Of a stretch of 64,000 nt of DNA, positions 31,078 to 39,973 are shown piece by piece. The notes beneath the pieces were generated by a model. That model worked only from the letters and a program-made list of their open reading frames with translations. It was not told the DNA's origin and did not search any database. Source of the DNA: an uncultured Pelagibacteraceae bacterium (GTDB lineage: Bacteria > Pseudomonadota > Alphaproteobacteria > Pelagibacterales > Pelagibacteraceae); assembly GCA_902580895.1 (NCBI GenBank), contig CACHMJ010000005.1, forward strand, positions 1-64,000, in the 5' to 3' direction. Positions within the stretch are counted from its first letter, which is position 1, and each line of letters opens with the position of its first letter. The translations under genes and the position numbers were made by a program.

Positions 31078-31675
31078 AGATTTCAACTAGTTTTTTGTCT
31101 AATTCTTTATAATCTTGATTTTTGATTTGTTTTAAATTTGTGACTCCTTTATCTTTAATACCACATGGAATTATCGCTTTATATTTATCTAGATTGTTAT
31201 TAATATTAATTGAAAAACCATGATAAGCTATCCATTTACTAATTCTTACCCCAATCGCAGCTACTTTTTTTGTTTGCTTATTATCTTTGTACCATATTCC
31301 AATATTTTCTTTATCTGAAAAAGTTTTTATATTAAAAAAAAGTAACGTATCTATTATTGTTTTTTCTATAATTGTAATAAAGTTTCTTATATCTTTTTTT
31401 CTTTTTTTAAGGTCTATTACAAAATAACAAATTAGTTGACCTGGTCCGTGATAAGTAATTTTACCCCCTCTATTCGTCTCTAAAATTTTAATTGATTTAT
31501 CTAAAATATCGCTCTCATTATAGCTTGTCCCAGCTGTATAAATGTCTGGATGTTCTAAAGTCCAAATTAATTCATTTGATTTATTTTGATCCACATTTAA
31601 CAATCTTTCTTCCATCATTTTTTTAGCGTCCTCATAAATGACAGGTTTTTCAGACTTTTTAATTTCTATACTCAT
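31055..31675 (-). CDS. lipB: octanoyl-[acyl carrier protein]:protein octanoyltransferase
   Basis: Transfers octanoyl from ACP to lipoyl domains, the first step of lipoate synthesis. 206 residues. [20 protein letters not shown] at about 69-88 is the signature; K137 (in [20 protein letters not shown]) and C171 (in IIPCGI) match the catalytic lysine-cysteine pair. Its last 23 bp overlap the end of the convergent pseudouridine synthase. A TACAAT hexamer lies only 6 bp before the ATG. Confidence 0.96.
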   Translation of the reverse strand: MSIEIKKSEKPVIYEDAKKMMEERLLNVDQNKSNELIWTLEHPDIYTAGTSYNESDILDKSIKILETNRGGKITYHGPGQLICYFVIDLKKRKKDIRNFITIIEKTIIDTLLFFNIKTFSDKENIGIWYKDNKQTKKVAAIGVRISKWIAYHGFSININNNLDKYKAIIPCGIKDKGVTNLKQIKNQDYKELDKKLVEIFISNLNK

Positions 31676-31735
31676 TTAAAAATTGTAATCTCTTGATTAT
31701 GTATTAAAAGATCGACCTAAATAATAGGAAAATTT

Positions 31736-33109
31736 ATGGCTTTAATTAAAAAAATCAAAGATAAAAAAGTCAATTTTGAATTTAATAAAGAGTACATAAA
31801 AGTAGTTACTGATAAAATTTCAAATAATGATGCAACTTTTATCACAAATTCTTTTAAAGAAATGCACCCTGCTGATGCGGCTGATATAATAGAACACTTA
31901 GGCCAAAATGATAGAGAAAATTTAATTAAACTTAATAATTTCAAAATAGATCCTGAAGTTTTTGTTGAGTTAAATGAGTCAGTTCAAACTGAAATTATAA
32001 AATATCTTTCTTCAGAAGCGATAGTTAGAATATTGAAAAACTTGGAGTCTGACGATGCTATAGCTATTCTTGAAAATGTAGATGAAAAAAATAAAAATTC
32101 TATTTTAAGTTTACTACCACCTAAAGATCGTTTTGCTTTATTGGAAGGTCTTAGTTATCCTGAGGATAGTGCAGCTAGAATAATGCAGAGAGAATTTACT
32201 GCAATACCTAGTAACTGGTCTGTTGGTCAAACTATTGATTATTTAAGAGAAAATAAAGATTTACCGGAACAATTTTTAGAAATTTATATTGTCGATGAAA
32301 ATTTTAAACCTATTGGTGCTGTACCATCATCCAAGGTTCTAAGAACGCCAAGAGAAACAAAAATGTCATCAATTATGGATGACTCTATTTTTTTAGTTCC
32401 TGTAGATATGGATAGAGAAGAAGTTGGTAATTCATTTGAAAATTATAATTTAAATTCAGCATGTGTTATTGATAAAAATAATAAATTAGTTGGAATGATC
32501 ACTTCAGATGATGTTCTAACAGTTTTAAAAGAAGAGGCAGAAGAAGATGCATTAAGACTAGCCGGTGTAGGTGATGAGGAAATTACAGATGGAGTAATAA
32601 CGAAAACGAAAAGAAGATTTAATTGGTTGTTATTAAATCTTTTCACTGCATTTTTAGCAACATATTGTATTAGTTTATTTGGAGCAACTATTGAGCAAAT
32701 GGTTGTTCTAGCTTTCTTGATGCCAATAGTTGCATCAATGGGTGGAAATGCTGGAATGCAAACATTAGCTGTAACAGTTAGAACTCTTGCCACTAATGAT
32801 TTAACAAAAAATAATTTTAATCAGAATATTTTTAAAGAATTTAATATTGGGATTCTAAATGGAATTATTTTTGCAATTATAAGTTCTTTTATTGTTCAGT
32901 TATGGTTTCAGGACATTATACTCTCTTTAATAATTTCAATTTCAATGATTTTGACAATGATCGTTGCAGGTTTGTTTGGGATATTGGTGCCTGTCACATT
33001 AAAAAAGATGAATATAGATCCAGCTATAGCATCAAGTGTTTTCGTAACAACTATAACTGATGTTATCGGGTTCGTATCATTTTTAGGGGTTGGAGCTTAT
33101 TTTTTGTAA
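31736..33109 (+). CDS. mgtE: MgtE-type magnesium transporter
   Basis: Magnesium channel of the inner membrane; 457 residues. An N-terminal MgtE domain (about 25-130, HPADAADIIEHLGQNDRENL), two CBS domains (about 135-260), a connecting helix, then five transmembrane helices from about 295. The pore signature PIVASMGGNAGMQTLAVTVR is intact. AGGAAA lies 4 nt before the ATG. No magnesium riboswitch can be fitted: only 60 bp separate it from divergent lipB. Confidence 0.95.
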   Translation: MALIKKIKDKKVNFEFNKEYIKVVTDKISNNDATFITNSFKEMHPADAADIIEHLGQNDRENLIKLNNFKIDPEVFVELNESVQTEIIKYLSSEAIVRILKNLESDDAIAILENVDEKNKNSILSLLPPKDRFALLEGLSYPEDSAARIMQREFTAIPSNWSVGQTIDYLRENKDLPEQFLEIYIVDENFKPIGAVPSSKVLRTPRETKMSSIMDDSIFLVPVDMDREEVGNSFENYNLNSACVIDKNNKLVGMITSDDVLTVLKEEAEEDALRLAGVGDEEITDGVITKTKRRFNWLLLNLFTAFLATYCISLFGATIEQMVVLAFLMPIVASMGGNAGMQTLAVTVRTLATNDLTKNNFNQNIFKEFNIGILNGIIFAIISSFIVQLWFQDIILSLIISISMILTMIVAGLFGILVPVTLKKMNIDPAIASSVFVTTITDVIGFVSFLGVGAYFL

Positions 33110-33112
33110 AAG

Positions 33113-33925
33113 TTAAAAGTTATCAATAAGTCGCACCTTATTAATATAATATGCAATAAAAATTTTGGCATTTTTAATTTCATTAGTCAATTTGAGACTT
33201 TTTGTATTACGCAATTCAAGATAATCTATTTTAATATTATACTTTTTTTTAAGTTCATTTTTTTTTTTAAAGATTAAATCTTTTAAATTTTTTCTTTTGA
33301 ATAATTCTTTTTTAAAGATAATAAGTTTCTTTGCTATTTCACTTGCTTTGTTTAAATCATTTTTATTTAAAAGAATATTTCTGGAAGATAGTGCCAATTT
33401 ATTCTTATTTCTAATTGTTTTGCAAGAAATAATTTTAGATTTGAAATTTTTTTCAACAAATCTTTTTACTAACAATAATTGCTGAAGATCTTTTTCACCC
33501 ATAAATATTTTTGATGGATTCACTATTTTTGTTAAACGAGTCATTACCTCAATTACTCCTTCAAAATGACCCTTTCTATATTTGGCACACAGTATTTTAT
33601 CTTGTTTGTTGAGTTTTATCTTTATTTTGTTTTTAGCTTTATAGATATCTTTGATTTTAGGTAAATAAACATAATCGACTTTTAGTTTTTTTAAAATTTT
33701 TAGATCTTTTTTCATATTCCTTGGATATTTTTTGTAGTCTTCTTTGTTATTAAATTGTTTAGGATTTACAAATATACTTACGATGGTTTTATTGGATATT
33801 TTTAGAGATTTTTTAATCAATGAGATATGACCATCATGAAGGCTACCCATAGTAGGCACAAATCCAATATTTGAATTGTCAAATAATGCCTCATTTAAAT
33901 CAATATTGTTTAATAAAATTTTCAT
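33113..33925 (-). CDS. panC: pantothenate synthetase
   Basis: Joins pantoate and beta-alanine using ATP to make pantothenate, the CoA precursor. 270 residues from the ATG at 33925; the frame continues 10 residues upstream to 33955, but MKILLNN is a more usual beginning and leaves room for a promoter. The HIGH-like HDGH motif is at 30-33 after GFVPTMGSL, GEKDLQQLLLVKRF is near 147, and the second nucleotide motif LALSSRN follows. Strongly lysine-rich. Its stop is 3 bp from the convergent mgtE stop. Confidence 0.95.
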   Translation of the reverse strand: MKILLNNIDLNEALFDNSNIGFVPTMGSLHDGHISLIKKSLKISNKTIVSIFVNPKQFNNKEDYKKYPRNMKKDLKILKKLKVDYVYLPKIKDIYKAKNKIKIKLNKQDKILCAKYRKGHFEGVIEVMTRLTKIVNPSKIFMGEKDLQQLLLVKRFVEKNFKSKIISCKTIRNKNKLALSSRNILLNKNDLNKASEIAKKLIIFKKELFKRKNLKDLIFKKKNELKKKYNIKIDYLELRNTKSLKLTNEIKNAKIFIAYYINKVRLIDNF

Positions 33926-33959
33926 TTGTATAAAACATTTTAATAAGTAAAACATTTAA

Positions 33960-34775
33960 ATGATTAAACAAGCAATTATTCCATTAGCTGGTCTAGGTAC
34001 AAGATTATTACCCTTAACCAGTATATTTGCCAAAGAACTTCTTCCGATTAATGGAAAACCAGGAATTGAGTATATTTTAGATGAATGCGCAGAAGCTGGT
34101 ATTAAAAAAATTGTTTTTATAATTTCAAAAAAAAAACAAATGATAAAAGATTATTTTTACAAGGATAGTTTTTATAAAAAGATAATTAAAAAAAAAAAAG
34201 ATCCTAGAGTTATCAAAGAATATAAAAAAATTTTGAAATATAAAAAGATGATTAAATTTGTTTACCAAAATAAACCTTTGGGAACAGGCGATGCAGTATT
34301 AAAAACAAAAAAATTTATAACAGATGATTTTTTTCTGATGTTATTACCAGATGATCTTATAATTAAAAAAAATTGCTCGAAATCGATGATTAATATACAT
34401 AATCGCTACAAATCATCTGTAATGGCAAGTATTAATGTCCCGAAAAAAACTGTCTCAAGATGGGGAATTTATAAATTAGGAAAAAAAATAAATAAAAATA
34501 ATTATATTATAAATGATGTTGTTGAAAAACCTTCAATCTCATCAGCACCATCGAATAAAGCTGTAATAGGACGATATATTCTTCCAAAAAAAATATTTTC
34601 TAAATTGCTAAATCAAAAACCAGGTAAAGGTGGTGAAATTCATATTACTGATGCAATACAATCATTAATACAAAATGACGAAAAATTTATTGCTCATAAC
34701 TTTACTGGAAAATATTTAGATTGTGGAAGCATGAGTGGTTATATCAAATCAACAATAGAAATAGCAAAATCATGA
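33960..34775 (+). CDS. galU: UTP-glucose-1-phosphate uridylyltransferase
   Basis: Makes UDP-glucose from glucose-1-phosphate and UTP. 271 residues. Nucleotide-binding PLAGLGTRLLPLTSIFAKEL at 8-27, the LLPDDL metal site near 124-129, and GKGGEIHITDAI near 222-233. Overlaps the UDP-glucose dehydrogenase start by 4 bp (ATGA), so the two consecutive steps to UDP-glucuronate are coupled. Confidence 0.96.
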   Translation: MIKQAIIPLAGLGTRLLPLTSIFAKELLPINGKPGIEYILDECAEAGIKKIVFIISKKKQMIKDYFYKDSFYKKIIKKKKDPRVIKEYKKILKYKKMIKFVYQNKPLGTGDAVLKTKKFITDDFFLMLLPDDLIIKKNCSKSMINIHNRYKSSVMASINVPKKTVSRWGIYKLGKKINKNNYIINDVVEKPSISSAPSNKAVIGRYILPKKIFSKLLNQKPGKGGEIHITDAIQSLIQNDEKFIAHNFTGKYLDCGSMSGYIKSTIEIAKS

Positions 34776-36070
34776 AACTTTGCATGATAGGAACAGGTTA
34801 TGTTGGGTTAGTCAGTGGTGTTTGCTTCGCTGATTTGGGTAACAATGTAATATGTGTTGATAAAGATACTAAAAAAATTGATCTACTTTTAAAAGGTAAA
34901 ATTCCAATTTATGAACCAGGATTGTCTGAGTTGGTAAATAAAAATTATAGAAATAAAAGATTAAAATTTTCTACAAATCTAAAAAAATCAATTATCGAAT
35001 CTGATATAATTTTTATATGTGTGGGCACACCAACTAAAAAAAGTGGTAGTTCAGCAGATTTAAGTCAGATTTTTAATGCTGCAAAAGAAATTAGCTTGTC
35101 AATTAACAAGTTTAAAATAGTTGTAACTAAATCCACAGTTCCTGTAACTACAGGCGATCAAATTGAAAAAATTCTAAGAAAAAAAAATTCAAGTAAAAAA
35201 TTTTCTGTTGTATCAAATCCAGAGTTTTTAAGAGAAGGCGAGGCTATAAGAGATTTTACTTATCCAGATAGAATAGTTGTGGGATCAAATGATAAAAAAT
35301 CTAATCGCTTAATGCATTCTTTATACGCACCTTTAATTTCTAAAGGAGCCCAATATATTAATACATCAAGAAGAGCAGCAGAATTAATTAAATATGCTTC
35401 AAATGCCTTTTTAGCGACTAAGATTACATTTATCAATGAAATAGCTAATCTTTGTGAAAATACAGGCATAAACGTAGAGGATATTTCAATAGGAATGGGC
35501 TTAGATAAAAGAATAGGGGGACGATTTTTAAGAGCTGGTCCAGCATATGGTGGATCATGTTTTCCCAAAGACACAAAAGCTATAACCTCAACTGCTGATA
35601 AATTTAAAACAAATTTATCTGTTATTAAGTCTGTAATTAGATCAAATGAAAGTAGATCAAATCTTTTACTAAATAAAATATATAAAATTTTAAATAATAA
35701 AGTAAAAAATAAAAAAATTACTTTTTTAGGTGTTACCTTCAAAGCCAATACTGATGATATGAGGGACTCAGCTAGTCTTTCGATGATACCTGCTTTGTCA
35801 AAAAAAGGTGCAAAAATTAGATATTTTGATCCGACTGGATACAAAAAAGAATTTTCAAAATTAAAGAATGTTCAAAATTTTGAAAATATAAAAGATTCAG
35901 TTCAAAACACGGATCTTGTAATTATCCACACAGAGTGGAATGATTTTAAATCAATTAACTTTAAAAATTTAGTAAAAGGTAAAAAATTTACCATTTATGA
36001 TATGAGAAATATCTACTCTCCATCAAAAATAAGAAAACAAGGCTTTAGATATTTTAGTATTGGTAGATAA
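34772..36070 (+). CDS. UDP-glucose 6-dehydrogenase
   Basis: Oxidises UDP-glucose to UDP-glucuronate with two NAD. 432 residues from the ATG at 34772; an upstream extension to 34721 lies inside galU and is rejected because MKLCMIGTGYVGLVSGVCFA is the standard Rossmann N-terminus. Catalytic C263 sits in GGSCFPKDT and the substrate loop has NPEFLREGEA. Usual symbols are udg, ugd or tuaD. Pairs with galU, probably feeding cell-surface sugar synthesis. The stop is 3 bp from the convergent RidA-family gene. Confidence 0.96.
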   Translation: MKLCMIGTGYVGLVSGVCFADLGNNVICVDKDTKKIDLLLKGKIPIYEPGLSELVNKNYRNKRLKFSTNLKKSIIESDIIFICVGTPTKKSGSSADLSQIFNAAKEISLSINKFKIVVTKSTVPVTTGDQIEKILRKKNSSKKFSVVSNPEFLREGEAIRDFTYPDRIVVGSNDKKSNRLMHSLYAPLISKGAQYINTSRRAAELIKYASNAFLATKITFINEIANLCENTGINVEDISIGMGLDKRIGGRFLRAGPAYGGSCFPKDTKAITSTADKFKTNLSVIKSVIRSNESRSNLLLNKIYKILNNKVKNKKITFLGVTFKANTDDMRDSASLSMIPALSKKGAKIRYFDPTGYKKEFSKLKNVQNFENIKDSVQNTDLVIIHTEWNDFKSINFKNLVKGKKFTIYDMRNIYSPSKIRKQGFRYFSIGR

Positions 36071-36073
36071 TTT

Positions 36074-36535
36074 TTAATTAAGTTCAAATACTGCATCTAC
36101 TTCAACAGCAACACCCAATGGAAGACTATTAACACTAACAGCTGCTCTTGTATGCATACCTGAATCACCAAATACAGATGCGATTAAGTCAGATGCACCA
36201 TTTATTACTTTAGGTTGATCATTAAAATTATCAGTGGAATTAACAAAACCAGTAAGTTTTATGCAAGATTTAATTTTTGTGAGATCATTATCGCAAGCTT
36301 TCATTATTTGAGAAATTATACTTAATGCACATCTTTTGGCAGCGTTATATCCAGATTGTACATCTAAATCTTTTCCAACTTTCCCCTTAATTAATTCACC
36401 TTTTTCGTCAATTGAAATTTGACCAGATACAAAAAGCATTTTTCCTGAAATTTTAGTTGCAACATAATTTCCCACTGGTGCCTTAGCCTCAGGTAACTTT
36501 AGACCTAACTTATTTAAATTTTCTTGATAATTCAT
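36074..36535 (-). CDS. RidA/YjgF family protein
   Basis: 153-residue member of the RidA (YER057c/UK114) superfamily, trimeric proteins some of which deaminate reactive enamines and imines. GKMLFVSGQISIDEKGEL (about 31-48) and HTRAAVSVNSLPLGVAVEVD near the C-terminus are family features, and the arginine of HTRAAV is at the catalytic position. Its length and the PEAKAPVGNYVATK start resemble the YjgF_endoribonc-like subgroup. Substrate unknown. Separated by 27 bp from the small secreted protein upstream. Confidence 0.88.
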   Translation of the reverse strand: MNYQENLNKLGLKLPEAKAPVGNYVATKISGKMLFVSGQISIDEKGELIKGKVGKDLDVQSGYNAAKRCALSIISQIMKACDNDLTKIKSCIKLTGFVNSTDNFNDQPKVINGASDLIASVFGDSGMHTRAAVSVNSLPLGVAVEVDAVFELN

Positions 36536-36562
36536 TTTTAATAAATTTTTATATTATATTAT

Positions 36563-36781
36563 TTAATTTTCTTCTTTTGACCATTCTTTCTTCTGAAAAT
36601 CTTTTGTATCTTCTACAAAATTTTTAGTTTTAGATATTGCTTTTTTTTTAACAGAATTAGCTTTACATTTCATATAATTTACTGAAAGTTTTTTAAATTC
36701 ATTACAATCTGTTTCGTTAGAAAAAGAGAAAGTATTAAAACTTAAAGAAAACAAGATCACTATAAAAATTAAATTTTTCAT
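36563..36781 (-). CDS. small secreted protein, unknown function
   Basis: 72 residues. A hydrophobic signal peptide spans about 1-20 (LIFIVILFSLSFNTFSFS), followed by a charged 50-residue mature part with two cysteines (C26 and C39) that could form a disulfide, and a lysine-rich C-terminus. I do not recognise a family. The start overlaps the topA stop by 4 bp (ATGA), so it is translated with topA. The signal peptide and the tight coupling argue that it is a real gene. Confidence 0.75.
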   Translation of the reverse strand: MKNLIFIVILFSLSFNTFSFSNETDCNEFKKLSVNYMKCKANSVKKKAISKTKNFVEDTKDFQKKEWSKEEN

Positions 36782-39357
36782 TTTTTCTTTTTTTTCTTTT
36801 TTGTTTTATCGTATTCTTTTCTTTTCTCAATCAATATTAATGCCTCTTCCATTGTGAGTTCTGTTGGATCTTTTTCCTCAGGTATTGTCGCATTTAGAGA
36901 TTTATACTTGATATATGGTCCGTATTGTCCTTTCATAATTCTAACTGGTTTTTTATCCTCAGGGTGTTCACCTAAATCTTTGATCATTGAAGAGGACATT
37001 CTACCTGGTTTAGCCTCGGCAATTAATGTTATCGCTCTATTTAAACCAATAGAGAAAATTTCTTCAATGTTTTCTATTCGTGCTGATTTATTTTCGCACT
37101 TTAGGTAAGGACCAAATCTTCCAGTGTTTAAAGTAATTTCTTTTTGATTATCTGGATTTATTCCTAAAGATTTTGGTAGTGAACATAAAAATTGCGCTTT
37201 TTCTAAATCTATACTGTCTAGCTCCAAACCTTTTGGTATAGAGACATTTTTTAAAAAATCGTTTACATCCGATTTAAGTTTTTTTGTTTTCTTTTTTTTC
37301 TTTTGTGTTTTTTCAATCTCTGTATCCTCTGGAATTTTTTCATATTGTAAATATGGACCGAATCTTCCATTTTTAAGATATATATCATTGCCGTTCTCAT
37401 GTTTTCCAATAAATTTTGGTTCAGCTAACTGCGCTTGTGCTGCTGCTTTAGCTTTAGATAAAGGTCTTGTAAATTTACATTCAGGGTAATTTGAACAACC
37501 AATAAACGCACCACCCCTAAAGCTATTTTTTAAGCTTAGTGTCCCCGAATTACATAATTGACACTTTCTTACAATATTTCCTTTATCATCCTTGTCAAAA
37601 ACCAAATCCCCTAAACTATCATTTAAAAGATCTAAGACCTCTCTTGTTCTTTTTTCCTTTACTTCAGCCACATTACTATTGAAGTCTTTCCAGAACAGTT
37701 CTAAGACTTTTATCCAACTTTCCTTACCAGTTGTAATTTCGTCTAATTGATCCTCTAAACCAGCAGTAAAGTTATAATCCACATATTTTGAGAACAATTT
37801 TTCAAGAAAAGCTGAAATAAGTTTTCCTCTATCAGTTGGAAAAAATCTTTTATTTAATATCTCTGCGTAACCTCTATTTGCTATCGTAGAAATTATACTT
37901 GCATAAGTAGATGGTCTTCCTATTCCTAATTCCTCTAGTTTTTTTACTAAGCTAGCCTCAGAATATCTCGGAGGAGGTTGTGTAAAATGCTGTTCATCAA
38001 TTAAGGACTCAATATCAACACGTCCTTTAGATACAGAGGGGAGAATATTTTCGTCATCATCCTTACTTTGATTATTATATATTTTTAAAAATCCATCAAA
38101 TTTGAGAACTGATCCACTTGCTTTGCATATTGTATCATTATTATTTGATGAAATCGTTATAGTATTTCTATCAAACTTAGCAGATTGCATCTGAGAAGAT
38201 AAAGCTCTACTCCATATTAAATCATAAAGTTTATTTTGATCTGTGCTAAGATACTTTTTTACACTTTGGGGTGTTCTGATAACATCTGTGGGTCTTATCG
38301 CTTCATGTGCCTCTTGAGCATTTTTTGCTTTTTTACCAGAGTAATTTAAAGCACTTTCAGGTAAATATTCATTACCGATTTCTTTTTTGATATACTCTCT
38401 AAAAGCCACTACAGCATCTTTTGATAAATTAGTACCATCTGTTCTCATATATGTTATCAAACCTATAGTTTCTCCTTCAATTTCGACTCCCTGGTAAAGC
38501 TTTTGGGCAATTTGCATAGTTCTTGATGCACCAAACCCCAATCGACTTGAAGCTGTTTGTTGAAGAGTTGATGTAGTAAATGGTCCTGATGGATTACGAT
38601 TTACCACTTTACTTGATATATCAGTAATACTAAATTTTTTTTGATTGATGCTCGATATAGCTTTATTTATCTCATCTTTATTCTTAAAAGAAAATTTTTC
38701 AATTTTGTTGTTATCTAGTTGACTAATACTTGCAAGAATATTTTGATTTTTTTCATCTTTAAATTTGACACTTAAAGTCCAAAATTCTTCTGGCTTAAAG
38801 GACTCAATTTCATGTTCTCTTTCAGTTATCAATTTTAAAGCTACTGATTGAACTCTTCCTGCAGATTTAGAACCTGGAAGTTTTGTCCATAATATTGGTG
38901 AAATATTAAAGCCAACTAAATAATCTAAGGCTCTTCGAGCCATATAAGCATCAACTAAAAGTGGTTCAATTTGTCTTGGATTTTCAATACCATGGATTAC
39001 TGCTTTTTTTGTAATTTCGTTAAAAACAACTCTTTCTATTTCTTTATCTTTAAGAAGTTTTTTTTCATTTAGATATTCTTTTACATGCCAAGCTATTGCC
39101 TCTCCTTCACGATCAGGATCGGTAGCTAATATAATTTTTGAAGAGTCTTTAGCTGCGTCAGTAATTTCTTTAAGATATTTTTTTGAAAAACTATCGATCT
39201 CCCATTCCATCTTAAAATCTTGATCTGGATCAACAGAACCATTCTTAGAAGGCAAATCTCTAATATGCCCATAACTAGCTAATACTTTATAATTATCACC
39301 TAAATATTTATTTATAGTTTTGGCTTTAGCTGGACTTTCTACAATGACCAAGTTCAT
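36778..39357 (-). CDS. topA: DNA topoisomerase I
   Basis: Relaxes negative supercoils by transient single-strand cuts. 859 residues from the ATG at 39357 (MNLVIVESPAKAKT); an ATG three codons upstream at 39366 is possible. TOPRIM domain with DPDREGEAIAWH, catalytic tyrosine in GLITYMRTDG (Y303 with this start). A C-terminal zinc finger with two CxxC-type pairs (CQLCNSG and CSNYPEC) follows, then repeated GRFGPYL/GQYGPYIKY modules and a polylysine end. Downstream of plsY by about 30 bp. Confidence 0.97.
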   Translation of the reverse strand: MNLVIVESPAKAKTINKYLGDNYKVLASYGHIRDLPSKNGSVDPDQDFKMEWEIDSFSKKYLKEITDAAKDSSKIILATDPDREGEAIAWHVKEYLNEKKLLKDKEIERVVFNEITKKAVIHGIENPRQIEPLLVDAYMARRALDYLVGFNISPILWTKLPGSKSAGRVQSVALKLITEREHEIESFKPEEFWTLSVKFKDEKNQNILASISQLDNNKIEKFSFKNKDEINKAISSINQKKFSITDISSKVVNRNPSGPFTTSTLQQTASSRLGFGASRTMQIAQKLYQGVEIEGETIGLITYMRTDGTNLSKDAVVAFREYIKKEIGNEYLPESALNYSGKKAKNAQEAHEAIRPTDVIRTPQSVKKYLSTDQNKLYDLIWSRALSSQMQSAKFDRNTITISSNNNDTICKASGSVLKFDGFLKIYNNQSKDDDENILPSVSKGRVDIESLIDEQHFTQPPPRYSEASLVKKLEELGIGRPSTYASIISTIANRGYAEILNKRFFPTDRGKLISAFLEKLFSKYVDYNFTAGLEDQLDEITTGKESWIKVLELFWKDFNSNVAEVKEKRTREVLDLLNDSLGDLVFDKDDKGNIVRKCQLCNSGTLSLKNSFRGGAFIGCSNYPECKFTRPLSKAKAAAQAQLAEPKFIGKHENGNDIYLKNGRFGPYLQYEKIPEDTEIEKTQKKKKKTKKLKSDVNDFLKNVSIPKGLELDSIDLEKAQFLCSLPKSLGINPDNQKEITLNTGRFGPYLKCENKSARIENIEEIFSIGLNRAITLIAEAKPGRMSSSMIKDLGEHPEDKKPVRIMKGQYGPYIKYKSLNATIPEEKDPTELTMEEALILIEKRKEYDKTKKKKKKK

Positions 39358-39393
39358 AAATGACAAACTACCTAAAAGAGTTAGATAGTCAAA

Positions 39394-39972
39394 TTAATAA
39401 ATTTTTGTCTTAGTTTCTTCTTTATTTTTCAATCTTTTAATATTTTCTCGATGAGTAAAAAATATTAACACAAACATGATTATAAAAAAAAATATATCTT
39501 TAGATTGACCCGTGACCAATAAATATGCAGGAACTGATACAGAAGCAATTAATGAAGATAAAGATGATAATTTTGTTACAGCAAAAATTACAAACCAAGA
39601 TAAAGCAAAGATAATCCCAAAATAAATATTTATAGCAAATAGAATTCCAACGTAAGTTGCAACACCTTTCCCCCCTTTAAATTTGAGCCAAACAGGAAAT
39701 ACATGACCTATAAATGCACATAATGATGCCAAATATAAGAAATCTGTGTGGTAAATTTTAACAAATATTACAGGAATAACAGCTTTTAAAATATCAAGAG
39801 ATAACGTGATGTAACCAACTGTTTTGTTACCAGCTCTAAGTACATTTGTGGCTCCGATATTTCCAGATCCAATATCTCTTATATCTTTTTTCAAAAAAAC
39901 TTTTGTTAGTATCAACCCAAATGGAATTGAACCCATCAAGTATGAAATTAAACCTATGATTAAAATATCCAT
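39394..39972 (-). CDS. plsY: acyl-phosphate:glycerol-3-phosphate acyltransferase
   Basis: Membrane enzyme that acylates glycerol-3-phosphate with acyl-phosphate, the first step of phospholipid synthesis. 192 residues with about five membrane segments. Motif 1 GSGNIGATNVLRAG (about 36-49) and motif 2 FKGGKGVATYVG (about 98-109) are intact. It begins one base after pyrC ends. In many alphaproteobacteria dprA lies between plsY and topA; it is not present here. Confidence 0.95.
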   Translation of the reverse strand: MDILIIGLISYLMGSIPFGLILTKVFLKKDIRDIGSGNIGATNVLRAGNKTVGYITLSLDILKAVIPVIFVKIYHTDFLYLASLCAFIGHVFPVWLKFKGGKGVATYVGILFAINIYFGIIFALSWFVIFAVTKLSSLSSLIASVSVPAYLLVTGQSKDIFFFIIMFVLIFFTHRENIKRLKNKEETKTKIY

Positions 39973-39973
39973 A

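Noticed and set aside
31676..31735. Possible magnesium riboswitch before mgtE
   Set aside because: Only 60 bp separate mgtE from divergent lipB, too short for an M-box or ykoK-type element, and a plain Shine-Dalgarno is present.
34721..34771. Upstream extension of the UDP-glucose dehydrogenase
   Set aside because: Inside galU; the Rossmann N-terminus begins at the ATG at 34772 with a normal ATGA overlap.
35260..35844. 194-codon open frame on the minus strand
   Set aside because: Antisense to the UDP-glucose dehydrogenase coding region, whose motifs (GGSCFPKD) are clear; no independent support.
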